Shown: positions 50,765 to 59,278 of the stretch, piece by piece
How positions within the stretch are numbered: position 1 is the first letter of the stretch
Layout: the number at the start of each line of letters is the position of its first letter
Notes under the pieces: generated by a model
The model's database searches: none
What the model saw: the letters and a program-made list of their open reading frames with translations, nothing else
What the model was told of the DNA's origin: nothing
Program-made: the position numbers and the translations under genes
Assembly: GCF_000931465.1 (NCBI RefSeq)
Contig: NZ_CP010892.1
Coordinates: 5,355,388-5,419,387, forward strand
DNA length: 64,000 bases
Source of the DNA: Pseudomonas sp. MRSN 12121
GTDB taxonomy: Bacteria > Pseudomonadota > Gammaproteobacteria > Pseudomonadales > Pseudomonadaceae
Reading direction: 5' to 3'

Positions 50765-51533
50765 GCCCGCCGCCCTGCGCAGCGTGCTGCTGGTCCTGCA
50801 CGATGTCGCGCCACAGACCTGGACCGACTACCAGCCCTTCGTCGAGGCCGTCGATGCCCTGGGCAACGTGCCCATGACCTGGCTGGTGGTGCCGGACTTT
50901 CATCGACGCAACTCGCTGGATGACCATCCCGGGTTTCGGCGCCTGCTCTGTTCGCGCCTGGAGCGCGGCGACGAGCTGGCGCTGCACGGTTATTTCCATT
51001 GCGACGACGGCCCGCCGCCACGCACCCCGTATGACTGGTTCATGCGCCGCCTCTACACCCATGAGGGTGAGTTCTATCGGCTTTCGCAAAACGCCGCCCT
51101 GGCTCGCCTGCATGCCGGCCTGGAACTGTTCCAGCGCTACAACTGGCCTGTGCAGGGTTTCGTCGCGCCCGCCTGGCTGATGAGCCCCGGTACGCGCCAG
51201 GCCCTGCGCCAGTTGCCCCTGCGCTATACCAGCAGCCCGCAGCACCTGTACCGGTTGCCGGAGTTCTCGCCCATCGCAGCTCCCGGCCTGGTCTGGAGTG
51301 CACGCAGCGCCTGGCGCCGGCAATTGTCCCGGCTGCTCAGCGATCAACGCGAACGGCAGTGGCGACAGGCTCCGGTGATTCGTCTCGGCCTGCACCCGGT
51401 GGACATGCGCTACCCCGACTCCCGCCAGTACTGGCTGGACACCCTCGAACGCCTGCTGGCACAAGGCCGCAAGCCACTGACCAAGGCCGACTGGCTGGAC
51501 ACCCAGCCACCCAGGGGCCGCGGCGCGTCATGA
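50757..51533 (+). CDS. DUF2334 polysaccharide-deacetylase-like protein
   Basis: A 258-residue protein with NodB-like features: SVLLVLHDVAPQTWTDYQPF (metal-binding Asp region), ERGDELALHGYFHCDD (His pair) and VQGFVAPAWLMSP. DUF2334 proteins are a branch of carbohydrate esterases. The ATG at 50757 is used, which overlaps the glycosyltransferase end; a longer frame has no support. It is followed by an ATGA overlap with the membrane protein gene. Confidence 0.85.
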   Translation: MAEPAALRSVLLVLHDVAPQTWTDYQPFVEAVDALGNVPMTWLVVPDFHRRNSLDDHPGFRRLLCSRLERGDELALHGYFHCDDGPPPRTPYDWFMRRLYTHEGEFYRLSQNAALARLHAGLELFQRYNWPVQGFVAPAWLMSPGTRQALRQLPLRYTSSPQHLYRLPEFSPIAAPGLVWSARSAWRRQLSRLLSDQRERQWRQAPVIRLGLHPVDMRYPDSRQYWLDTLERLLAQGRKPLTKADWLDTQPPRGRGAS

Positions 51534-52543
51534 GCAGAGCACTCTTCATGAACCGAGCGCTCTGGCTGGCCCTGGCCCTGCTGGCGGCGGTGCTGATACC
51601 GCTGCTGCTGGGCGGCGGCGAGTTGTGGGGGCGGGTCCAGCGTTTTCCCCTGCCGTTGCTGCTCGCCATGTTGGGCATGATCCTCCTGTGCTGGATTATC
51701 AACTCGCTGCGCCTGCGCCTGCTGCTGGGGAGCCAACGCCGCCAGCTGGGGCGCTGGAAAAGCCTTGGGGTGGTGATCTCCACCGAGTTCGCCCTGTGTG
51801 CCACGCCTGGCGGCAGCGGCGGCCCGCTGACCTTGATGGCCCTGCTGGCACGCAACGACGTGCGCCCTGCGCGTGGCAGCGCAGTATTTGCCATGGATCA
51901 GCTGAGCGACCTGCTGTTCTTTCTCTGCGCGCTGCTGGGCATCCTGCTGTACGCGCTGTTGCAGAACCTCAACCAGCGCCTGGAATGGTTGCTGTTCCTC
52001 AGCAGCCTCACGCTGCTCGCCGGGCTGTGCCTGTGTGTGACGGTCGCGCGCTACCATCGTCGCCTGATCCTGCTCAGCGGGCGCCTGTTGGCCCCTTTCA
52101 AGATCCGCCCGGCTACCCGTCGGCGGCGGGCGCGCCAATGGCTGCATTTCCTCAAGGCCTTCGGCGACAGCCTGAAGCTGCCCTGGCAGACGCTGACCGG
52201 CGTGTTCGCCTTGACCTGCGTGCATTGGGGGCTGCGCTACAGCGTGCTGTATCTGGTGCTGCGGGGGTTGGGGGCGGACCTGCAATGGGCCTGGACCTTT
52301 CTGATCCAGATGCTCGCCCTCAGTGCGGGGCAATTCAGCCTGCTGCCCGGCGGCGCGGGAGCGGCGGAGCTGACCTCGGCGGCGCTGCTGGCACCCATGG
52401 TGGGAAAATCGACGGCGGCCGCGGCCATCCTGATCTGGCGGGCGATTACCTACTACTTCTATCTGCTGGCCGGCGGGCCGGTGTTCGTGGTGATGGTCGG
52501 ACGTCCGTTGCTGCGCAGCCTGATGAAACTCAAGCAGGCTTAG
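51530..52543 (+). CDS. YbhN/UPF0104-like integral membrane protein
   Basis: A 337-residue protein with about seven or eight membrane helices, of the lysylphosphatidylglycerol-synthase membrane-domain family. Conserved segments are CATPGGSGGPLTLMALLA and QFSLLPGGAGAAELTSAAL, both with PGG turns. Members are proposed to move lipids or lipid-linked sugars. Coupled by ATGA overlap to the deacetylase, it may flip a glycosylated lipid made by the upstream enzymes. Its 3' end overlaps a small minus-strand gene by 14 bp. Confidence 0.85.
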   Translation: MSRALFMNRALWLALALLAAVLIPLLLGGGELWGRVQRFPLPLLLAMLGMILLCWIINSLRLRLLLGSQRRQLGRWKSLGVVISTEFALCATPGGSGGPLTLMALLARNDVRPARGSAVFAMDQLSDLLFFLCALLGILLYALLQNLNQRLEWLLFLSSLTLLAGLCLCVTVARYHRRLILLSGRLLAPFKIRPATRRRRARQWLHFLKAFGDSLKLPWQTLTGVFALTCVHWGLRYSVLYLVLRGLGADLQWAWTFLIQMLALSAGQFSLLPGGAGAAELTSAALLAPMVGKSTAAAAILIWRAITYYFYLLAGGPVFVVMVGRPLLRSLMKLKQA

Positions 52544-52709
52544 GCGGTGTCGGCGGCGGGTCCTGCTGCAACTGCTCCCACAATTCGGCGGCACCGGGAA
52601 ACTCGGTACCGTCCTCGGCCGTCAGGTCGTCCGGGTCGTAGCGGCTCAGGCAGCCTTCGCCCAGCGTGGCCGGGGCCCTGGATGTGGCTTTATCCAACGG
52701 ATCATTCAT
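52530..52709 (-). CDS. Small conserved-looking hypothetical protein
   Basis: A 59-residue acidic, Pro-rich protein starting MNDPLDKATSRAPATLGEGC with LSRYDPDDLTAEDGTEFPGA and ending DPPPTPPKPA. The ATG at 52709 has a GGGAGG ribosome-binding site 8 bp upstream, which supports real translation; a longer open frame upstream is not supported. It has no membrane segment. The function is unknown. It lies 70 bp downstream of purU on the same strand. Confidence 0.65.
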   Translation of the reverse strand: MNDPLDKATSRAPATLGEGCLSRYDPDDLTAEDGTEFPGAAELWEQLQQDPPPTPPKPA

Positions 52710-52779
52710 CTGCCGAACCTCCCGAGGAACAATCGCCGGGCCTGGCGCAAGCACGCAGGCCCGAGCGAAACACGCTGGA

Positions 52780-53628
52780 TCAGAACACGACCGTCTTGTT
52801 GCCGTGGACCAGCACACGGTCTTCCAGGTGATAGCGCAGGCCGCGGGCCAGGACCATCTTCTCCACGTCGCGACCGAAACGCACCATGTCTTCGATGCTG
52901 TCGCTGTGGCTGACCCGGACCACGTCCTGCTCGATGATCGGACCGGCGTCGAGCTCTTCGGTCACGTAGTGGCACGTCGCGCCGATCAGTTTCACACCCC
53001 GCAGCGAAGCCTGGTGGTAAGGCTTGGCGCCGACGAACGAGGGCAGGAAGCTGTGGTGGATGTTGATCACCTTGTGCGCATATTCGTTGCACAGTTGCGG
53101 CGGCAGGATCTGCATGTAGCGCGCCAGCACCACCACTTCGGCATCGTGCTGCTTGACCAGGCGCGAGACCTCGGCGAACGCCGGCTCCTTGTCCTGCGGA
53201 TTGACCGGCACATGGTAATAAGGAATGCCGTGCCACTCGACCATGCTGCGCAGGTCGTCGTGGTTGGAAATCACGCAGGAGATTTCGCAGTCGAGTTCGT
53301 CGCTGTGCCAGCGGTGCAGCAAGTCGGCCAGGCAGTGGGACTCGCGGCTGGCCATCAGTACCACGCGTTTTTTCTGCGCGGTATCGGTGATGCGCCAGTC
53401 CATCGAGAACTCTTCGGCAATCGGCGCAAAGGCCTCGCGGAAGGCCTCAAGGCCAAAAGGCAAAGAGTCGGCACGTATTTCGTGACGCATGAAGAACCAG
53501 CCACTGAGATCATCCGAGTGGTGACTGGCTTCGGTGATCCAGCCGTTGTGGGACGCCAGAAAGTTACTGACTTTGGCAACGATGCCAACGCGGTCCGGGC
53601 AAGAAATCACCAACCGAAAAGTGCGCAT
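52780..53628 (-). CDS. purU: Formyltetrahydrofolate deformylase
   Basis: A 282-residue enzyme that releases formate from 10-formyltetrahydrofolate. The N-terminal ACT domain starts MRTFRLVISCPDRVGIVAKV. The formyltransferase-like domain has the catalytic Asn/His/Asp set in KVINIHHSFLPSFVGAKPYH and VTEELDAGPIIEQDV. The ATG at 53628 is preferred over one twelve codons upstream on family length and start. Pseudomonads carry several purU copies; this one is next to mvaT. Confidence 0.95.
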   Translation of the reverse strand: MRTFRLVISCPDRVGIVAKVSNFLASHNGWITEASHHSDDLSGWFFMRHEIRADSLPFGLEAFREAFAPIAEEFSMDWRITDTAQKKRVVLMASRESHCLADLLHRWHSDELDCEISCVISNHDDLRSMVEWHGIPYYHVPVNPQDKEPAFAEVSRLVKQHDAEVVVLARYMQILPPQLCNEYAHKVINIHHSFLPSFVGAKPYHQASLRGVKLIGATCHYVTEELDAGPIIEQDVVRVSHSDSIEDMVRFGRDVEKMVLARGLRYHLEDRVLVHGNKTVVF

Positions 53629-53725
53629 GAGGGGGAAACTCCAGAACTTCGCAAAGGCCGCCATTCTAGCGATTGCGCGGCAAAACTGCAGTATTCGTTG
53701 CGATTCCGATTCATCCGAGCAGTCT

Positions 53726-53764
53726 GTAGGGCATATGCCCGAGTGGATGGGAAAAATTCCCTAC
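53726..53764. promoter_or_regulatory. Cluster of palindromes in the purU-mvaT gap
   Basis: GGGCATATGCCC (53729-53740) is a perfect 12-bp palindrome and GGGAAAAATTCCC (53749-53761) a 13-bp one. The outer sequences GTAGGG (53726-53731) and CCCTAC (53759-53764) also form an inverted repeat around both. They lie about 100 bp upstream of purU and 200 bp upstream of mvaT. The rest of the 338-base gap is AT-rich and holds no gene. No regulator is identified. Confidence 0.45.
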
Positions 53765-53966
53765 ATTTGAAAAGATGCCCTTTAAGTCATTTTGAAACAT
53801 TCGTGCCGATTCGTTCACAGTATTTAACTGATTGCCCCCACTTCTTTGCTAAACACTCTAAACACACTAAATAAAAGCCCGCTTTAATGTTTACTTGGGG
53901 AAAACGTCTGACTATTATTACGCCACTGTAATCCTGCCACCCAGCACTCAACATAAGGCAACCCTC

Positions 53967-54341
53967 ATGTCCCTGATCAACGAATACCGCGCCACGGAAG
54001 AAGCTATCAAAGAGCTGCAAGCTCGTTTGAAGAACCTCTCCCAAGACGACAAACTACAAGCCGAGCTGGAATTCGAAGGCAAACTGCGCGCCCTGATGGG
54101 TGAATACTCCAAGTCCCTGCGCGACATCATCGCGCTGCTGGATCCGGACTCGAAAGTTAAGGCGCCACGTGCTGCCGTCAAAACTACCGGCACCAAGCGC
54201 GCACGCAAAGTCAAACAATACAAGAACCCGCACAACGGTGAAGTCATCGAAACCAAGGGCGGCAACCACAAGACCCTCAAAGAGTGGAAAGCCAAGTGGG
54301 GCGGCGACGTGGTCGAAGGCTGGGCAACCCTGCTGGGCTAA
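53967..54341 (+). CDS. mvaT: H-NS-like xenogeneic silencer MvaT
   Basis: A 124-residue nucleoid protein of the MvaT family. The N-terminal coiled coil for oligomerisation is MSLINEYRATEEAIKELQAR and beyond (1-60). The C-terminal AT-hook-like DNA-binding domain is RKVKQYKNPHNGEVIETKGG then NHKTLKEWKAKWG. MvaT coats AT-rich, horizontally acquired DNA; the AT-rich microcin-like region in this same window is the kind of DNA it silences. It has its own terminator. Confidence 0.97.
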   Translation: MSLINEYRATEEAIKELQARLKNLSQDDKLQAELEFEGKLRALMGEYSKSLRDIIALLDPDSKVKAPRAAVKTTGTKRARKVKQYKNPHNGEVIETKGGNHKTLKEWKAKWGGDVVEGWATLLG

Positions 54342-54378
54342 GCGTCACACCCTGTCACAGAGGGATTTGCGACTTATG

Positions 54379-54407
54379 AAAAAACGCCAGCTTGCTGGCG
54401 TTTTTTT
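54379..54407 (+). terminator. mvaT terminator
   Basis: CGCCAG (54385-54390) and CTGGCG (54395-54400) form a stem with a CTTG loop, flanked by AAAAAA on the left and TTTTTTT on the right. It works in both directions and separates mvaT from convergent sbcB. Confidence 0.93.
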
Positions 54408-54447
54408 ATTGCTGGCCCATCGTTCGCACTTGTTCCAGTTCGAACAT

Positions 54448-55878
54448 TCAAAGCCCAAGTCGTAGAGCCAGCGACCGGCAATAAGCCTGCCATTCATCCA
54501 GTACCTGACGCTGAATCGATGTAGCGCTCACCACTAGTTCAGCGCTGGCCCGATTGAAACTTTCCAGGGTATTGGGCGCGCCCCACTGCGGGTCGGACAG
54601 GCGCTGGCGACAGAATGTTTTCCAGGTTTCCCGCTCTTGCCCACTCAAGGTTTCAGGAAAGTTACGGGCGCGATAGCGAAACAATAATTCCGGCAAACGT
54701 TCATCATCGAACGGCCATTGCTCTTGGCCTAATTGAGCCGGATCGGCATTGCGCACTTGCTCGCATAAGCGCCGGTCACGGTCACCGATAAAACCATCGT
54801 ACAACTGCTGCTCGGGATCGAGGCTGGGGGCAAAGTCCTCGCTGGCGTAAATAGCCGCAAGTTTATCCCGCCAAACTTCCTGTGCGTCACTTAGCCGCAG
54901 CGCCCGAGCCTTATATTGCGCCATGTCCAGTTGCAGGCGCTGCTGGTCTTCGCCGCGCAAAACATTCAATGGTGCGACGACCGGGCAACGATTGATATGA
55001 ATCAGCTTCAACGGCACCGGCAACTCGCCTTCGGCCAGGTCCTCGCGCCGGGTGTACAGACGCTGGCGCAGCGTCTCGGCATCCAGTTCGAGCAGCGCCT
55101 GCGGATCCAGATGCAGGTCGCAAACGATCAGCGCATTGCGATTGCGCGGATGCCAGGCCAACGGCAGGACCACCCCCACATAACTGCGAGCCGCGGAAAA
55201 GCGCCCGGAAATATGCACCAGGGGTTGCAGCAGGCGGATCTGGTCCATGACCTTCTGTTTGCTGCGCAACTGGAACAGCCAGTCATACAGCTTCGGCTGC
55301 TTGTCGCGGATCAGCCGGGCCAGGGCGATCGTGGCGCGAACATCGGAAAGCGCTTCGTGAGCATGCCCGTGATCGATACCGTTGGCCGCCGTCAGCCGCT
55401 CCAGCTTGAGGCTCACCCGCCCTTCTTCATCCCGCGGCCAGGCTATCCCTTCCGGGCGCAAGGCATAGGCGGTACGGACCACGTCGATCAGGTCCCAGCG
55501 ACTGTTGCCGCCTTGCCACTCGCGGGCGTAAGGGTCGAAGAAATTCCGGTACAGGCTGTAGCGGGTCATCTCATCGTCGAAACGCAGGGTGTTGTAGCCC
55601 GCGCCACAGGTGCCCGGGGCCGCCAGCTGGGCGTGCACCCGGGTCATGAAGTCGGCTTCGCCGAGCCCCCGCTCGGCCAGTTGGCCCGGGGTGATGCCGG
55701 TGATCATGCAAGCCGCCGGATGGGGCAGGATGTCGTCGCCCGGCTGGCAATAGAGATTGACCGGCTCGCCAATCTCGTTGAGGTCGAAGTCGGTGCGAAT
55801 CCCTGCCACCTGCAGCGGCCGATCGCAGCGCGGGTTGATGCCGGTGGTTTCGTAGTCGTACCAGAAGATGGAGGTCAC
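54448..55878 (-). CDS. sbcB: Exodeoxyribonuclease I
   Basis: A 476-residue 3'-5' single-strand DNA exonuclease of the DEDD superfamily. The first acidic motif is FWYDYETTGINP, followed by TLRFDDEMTRYSLYRNFFDP and the third motif HAHEALSDVRATIALARL. The start is a GTG at 55878 (VTSIFWYDYE...), chosen because an AGGAA ribosome-binding site precedes it and the family begins just there; a longer ATG-started frame reads unrelated sequence. It works in recombination and mismatch repair. Confidence 0.95.
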   Translation of the reverse strand: MTSIFWYDYETTGINPRCDRPLQVAGIRTDFDLNEIGEPVNLYCQPGDDILPHPAACMITGITPGQLAERGLGEADFMTRVHAQLAAPGTCGAGYNTLRFDDEMTRYSLYRNFFDPYAREWQGGNSRWDLIDVVRTAYALRPEGIAWPRDEEGRVSLKLERLTAANGIDHGHAHEALSDVRATIALARLIRDKQPKLYDWLFQLRSKQKVMDQIRLLQPLVHISGRFSAARSYVGVVLPLAWHPRNRNALIVCDLHLDPQALLELDAETLRQRLYTRREDLAEGELPVPLKLIHINRCPVVAPLNVLRGEDQQRLQLDMAQYKARALRLSDAQEVWRDKLAAIYASEDFAPSLDPEQQLYDGFIGDRDRRLCEQVRNADPAQLGQEQWPFDDERLPELLFRYRARNFPETLSGQERETWKTFCRQRLSDPQWGAPNTLESFNRASAELVVSATSIQRQVLDEWQAYCRSLALRLGL

Positions 55879-56062
55879 GGGCTGTTCCTGAACAAAAGAC
55901 CGCCAGAGTCTAGGCGCTAGGCACTGGCCGCGGCCAGCCTTGGTATGTTTCAAGGAACACCGCGCGCCTCATCCGGGACAGTTAATGATGTCGTTCGCCC
56001 CTCCGACACTGCTAGCATCAGGCGGGTCTTCCTTCTCAACCAGGCCAGCCACCCCGTTGCCC

Positions 56063-56785
56063 ATGCTCGAGACGACAGCACTGCCAGGGAAAGCATTGCC
56101 CCCGCCACTGGATACCCGGTATCAGGTCGAAACGCCCGAAGGCATCGACCTGCCGCTGCGGCCGGCGGGGCTGATATCGCGCGCGCTGGCCTTTGCCATC
56201 GACCTGGGGTTTCGCGGCCTGATCCTCGGCGTGACGTTCATTGTCCTGGGCTTTCTCGGCCAGCTCGGCATGGGCCTGGGCTCGATCCTGCTGTTCCTGG
56301 TCAGCTGGTGGTACATGGTGCTGTTCGAGGTCCTGAACCAGGGCTGCTCGCCGGGCAAGCGCCTGATGGGCCTGCGGGTGGTGCAGGACGACGGCACGCC
56401 TATCGGCTGGGGGCCGTCGCTGACCCGCAACCTGCTGCGTTTTGTCGATATGCTGCCGTTCGGCTACTTCCTCGGCGCGATCAGTTGCCTGCAACACCCG
56501 ACCTTCAAGCGCCTCGGCGACCTGGCCGCCGGCACGCTGGTGATCTATCGCGAGCAACCGGTGCCGCGGCCGACCCTGCCCGCCGCACCGCCCAAGACCC
56601 CGCCCTTCGCCCTGAGCCTGACGGAGCAGCGCGCGATCCTCGGCTTCGCCGAACGCCAGGCGCAACTGTCCGCGCAACGGGTCGAGGAACTGGCCGGCCT
56701 GCTCGCCGAGGCCCTCAAGGTCGACCCTGCCCTGGCCAGCGCCGAACTCAACGGCATCGCCCGCGGGCTATTGGGGCCGACATGA
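56063..56785 (+). CDS. RDD family membrane protein
   Basis: A 240-residue membrane protein with an RDD domain (about 25-170): RAGLISRALAFAIDLG-like start (PAGLISRALAFAIDLGFRGL), NQGCSPGKRLMGLRVVQDDG and HPTFKRLGDLAAGTLVIYRE. Three membrane helices are seen. The start is uncertain; ATGs at 55985 and 55988 would add 25-26 residues, and none has a strong ribosome-binding site. It is the first gene of a six-gene cluster and overlaps the SpoIIM-like gene (ATGA). Confidence 0.82.
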   Translation: MLETTALPGKALPPPLDTRYQVETPEGIDLPLRPAGLISRALAFAIDLGFRGLILGVTFIVLGFLGQLGMGLGSILLFLVSWWYMVLFEVLNQGCSPGKRLMGLRVVQDDGTPIGWGPSLTRNLLRFVDMLPFGYFLGAISCLQHPTFKRLGDLAAGTLVIYREQPVPRPTLPAAPPKTPPFALSLTEQRAILGFAERQAQLSAQRVEELAGLLAEALKVDPALASAELNGIARGLLGPT

Positions 56786-57759
56786 AACAGAGCCTGTTCG
56801 AAAGCCGTCACCAAGCCTTGTGGCAACGCCTGCGCGAACAGCTCGAGCAACTGGAACGCGGGCGGGCGAGCGCCGACACCTGTGCCCGCTTTCCCGAGGA
56901 TTACCGCCGACTGTGCCAGCACCTGGCCCTGGCCCGGGAGCGCGGCTACAGCAGTTTCCTGATCGATCCGTTGCAGCAGTTGGCCCTGCGCGGCCACCAG
57001 CAGTTGTACCGGCAACGCAGCCCGTTGGGGCCCCGGGCCCTGGGCTTTGTCCTGGCGGGTTTCCCACGGCTGGTGCGGGCGCAATGGCACTTTGTCCTGG
57101 CCGCCGGGCTGGTGTTCTTCGCCAGCCTGTTGGGCATCGGCCTGCTGGTGTACCTGGTGCCCGACCTGATCTACAGCGTGGTCAGCCCGCAGCAGGTGGC
57201 CGAGATGCAACGCCTCTACGACCCGCACGCCAGCCGCCTGGGACGACTGGCCGAGCGCGCCGCCGGCGAGGACTGGATGATGTTCGGCTACTACATCATG
57301 AACAACCTCGGCATCGCGTTTCAGACCTTCGCCAGCGGCCTGCTGTTTGGCCTGGGCAGCCTGTTCTTCCTGTTTCTCAACGGCCTGACGATCGGCGCGG
57401 TGGCCGGCCACCTGACCCAGATCGGCTATGGCGCCACGTTCTGGTCGTTTGTCGTCGGCCACAGTGCCTTCGAACTCGGCGCCATCGTGCTGGCCGGCGC
57501 GGCCGGGTTGAAAATGGGCTGGGCGCTGATCGCCCCCGGGCGCCTGTCCCGTGGCGAAGCCTTGCTGCAGGCGGCGCGTATCAGCGTGCAACTGATCTGC
57601 GGCGTTATTCCGCTGCTATTGCTCGCGGCGTTCGTCGAAGCCTACTGGTCCTCCCTGACCTGGCCGGCGGCGTGGCTCAAATACCTGGTCGGCGGCGCCT
57701 GCTGGCTGCTGCTCCTGGCTTACCTGACACGTGCCGGACGCCATCATGCGCCTGAGTGA
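56782..57759 (+). CDS. SpoIIM-like (stage II sporulation protein M) membrane protein
   Basis: A 325-residue protein with a helical N-terminal 100 residues and about five membrane helices from 105 on. The SpoIIM/DUF95 signature is in YYIMNNLGIAFQTFASGLLF and LTIGAVAGHLTQIGYG, and EL in HSAFELGAIVLAGAAGLKMG. In spore formers SpoIIM helps engulfment; Pseudomonas does not sporulate, so this homologue has another role. It is coupled to RDD by ATGA and to the DUF4129 gene by a 14-bp overlap. Confidence 0.87.
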   Translation: MKQSLFESRHQALWQRLREQLEQLERGRASADTCARFPEDYRRLCQHLALARERGYSSFLIDPLQQLALRGHQQLYRQRSPLGPRALGFVLAGFPRLVRAQWHFVLAAGLVFFASLLGIGLLVYLVPDLIYSVVSPQQVAEMQRLYDPHASRLGRLAERAAGEDWMMFGYYIMNNLGIAFQTFASGLLFGLGSLFFLFLNGLTIGAVAGHLTQIGYGATFWSFVVGHSAFELGAIVLAGAAGLKMGWALIAPGRLSRGEALLQAARISVQLICGVIPLLLLAAFVEAYWSSLTWPAAWLKYLVGGACWLLLLAYLTRAGRHHAPE

Positions 57760-59278
57760 AGCCAGCGTGGTCATCCGCCCGCGCAGCAGCTGGGAAGCCA
57801 TGGACCTGGGCATCCTGCTGAGCCAGCGGCATCGACGCCTGCTGATGACCAGCTGGGCGCTGGTCACCCTGCCGGTCTTCATTCTGCTCAGCCTGTTGCT
57901 GTGGGACTCGCCGACCCTCGCCCTGCTGGTGTTCTGGTGGCTCAAGCCGGCGTTCGAACGGCTGCCGCTGTACATCCTCGCCCAGGCGCTGTTCGGCGAA
58001 ACCCCGACCTTGCGCCAGGCCCTGCGCCAGTGGCCGCGGCTGCTCAAGCCACAATTGCTGGCCAGCCTGACCTGGCGCCGGCTGAGCCTGAGCCGCAGCT
58101 TTCTGCTGCCGGTCACCCAGCTCGAAGGCTTGAGCGGCGAGGCGCGCCAGCAACGCGTGCGGGTGCTGCAACAACGCAACGCCGGCGCCGCTCACTGGCT
58201 GACCCTGATCGGCGTGCACCTTGAGGGCGCGCTGTGGATCGGCCTGATGGTGCTGTTCTACCTGCTGCTCCCCCAACAGATCGAGCTGGATTGGGACTGG
58301 CAGACCCTGATCGCCGCCACCGAGCAGGACTGGCGCTGGCTCGAGCACCTGACCAATGCCTTCTACGCACTGGTCCTGATTGTCTGGGAGCCGGTGTATG
58401 TCGCCTGTGGCTTCACCCTGTATCTCAACCGCCGCACCCTGCTGGAGGCCTGGGACATCGAACTGGTCCTGCGTCGCCTGCGCCAGCGCCTGGGCAGCGT
58501 GGCGCTATTGCTGATCATCGGCGGCCTCGGCCTGCTCCCCCTGGCACCCGACGCCCGGGCCGCCGAACCGGCCAGCGGCCCCGACAGCCCGCGCCTGCTG
58601 GAGCAACCCCTGACCAGCCAGGCGGCGAAAGACAGCATCGAACGCATCCTCGCAGAGCCGCCCTTCAAGAACCCGCAGACGGTGACCCGCTATCGGTTCG
58701 CCGAGGACACCCCGCGCAACCCGGAAGAATCCGCCCCGCCCGGTTGGCTCACGGCGCTCGGCAAGTGGCTGGACAGCAGCGTCTTCGACGCCGCGGCCAA
58801 GGCCCTGCAGATTCTGCTCTGGGCCCTGCTGCCGGGGGCGCTGGTCCTGCTGCTGTGGCGTTATCGCCAGGGGTTGCGGGCCTTCCTCGGACGTGCGCCA
58901 TCGCCCGCCAAGGCTCGCCTGGCGCCGCAAAGGTTGTTCGGTCTCGACCTCAGCCCCGAGGCCCTGCCCGAGGATGTCGCCGCCGCGGCCGAAGCGCTCT
59001 GGCCGCAGCAGCCACGCGAAGCCCTGGGGCTGTTGTACCGCGCGCTGTTGAGCCGGCTCCTGCATGACTTCCAGCTGCCCCTGAAACCGGCGGACACCGA
59101 AGGCCAGGTCCTCGAGCACATCAAGAGCTTGCAGCAGCCACCGCTACAGGCGTTCAGCAACGACCTGACCCGGCATTGGCAGAACCTCGCCTACGGGCAT
59201 CGCCTGCCCCCCGCGCAACTGCGGCAGGAGCTGTGCGATGGCTGGCGCGCGCTGTTCGGCCCGGGAGCCCGACCATGA
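57746..59278 (+). CDS. DUF4129 membrane protein
   Basis: A 510-residue membrane protein with helices at about 40-70, 145-175, 205-235, 250-270 and 350-375. A periplasmic segment lies between 275 and 340. A C-terminal DUF4129 domain includes EALGLLYRALLSRLLHDFQL. DUF4129 is often fused or linked to transglutaminase-like and DUF58 proteins. The start at 57746 (MRLSEASVV) lies inside the previous gene's end, with a weak ribosome-binding site. Function is unknown. Confidence 0.83.
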   Translation: MRLSEASVVIRPRSSWEAMDLGILLSQRHRRLLMTSWALVTLPVFILLSLLLWDSPTLALLVFWWLKPAFERLPLYILAQALFGETPTLRQALRQWPRLLKPQLLASLTWRRLSLSRSFLLPVTQLEGLSGEARQQRVRVLQQRNAGAAHWLTLIGVHLEGALWIGLMVLFYLLLPQQIELDWDWQTLIAATEQDWRWLEHLTNAFYALVLIVWEPVYVACGFTLYLNRRTLLEAWDIELVLRRLRQRLGSVALLLIIGGLGLLPLAPDARAAEPASGPDSPRLLEQPLTSQAAKDSIERILAEPPFKNPQTVTRYRFAEDTPRNPEESAPPGWLTALGKWLDSSVFDAAAKALQILLWALLPGALVLLLWRYRQGLRAFLGRAPSPAKARLAPQRLFGLDLSPEALPEDVAAAAEALWPQQPREALGLLYRALLSRLLHDFQLPLKPADTEGQVLEHIKSLQQPPLQAFSNDLTRHWQNLAYGHRLPPAQLRQELCDGWRALFGPGARP

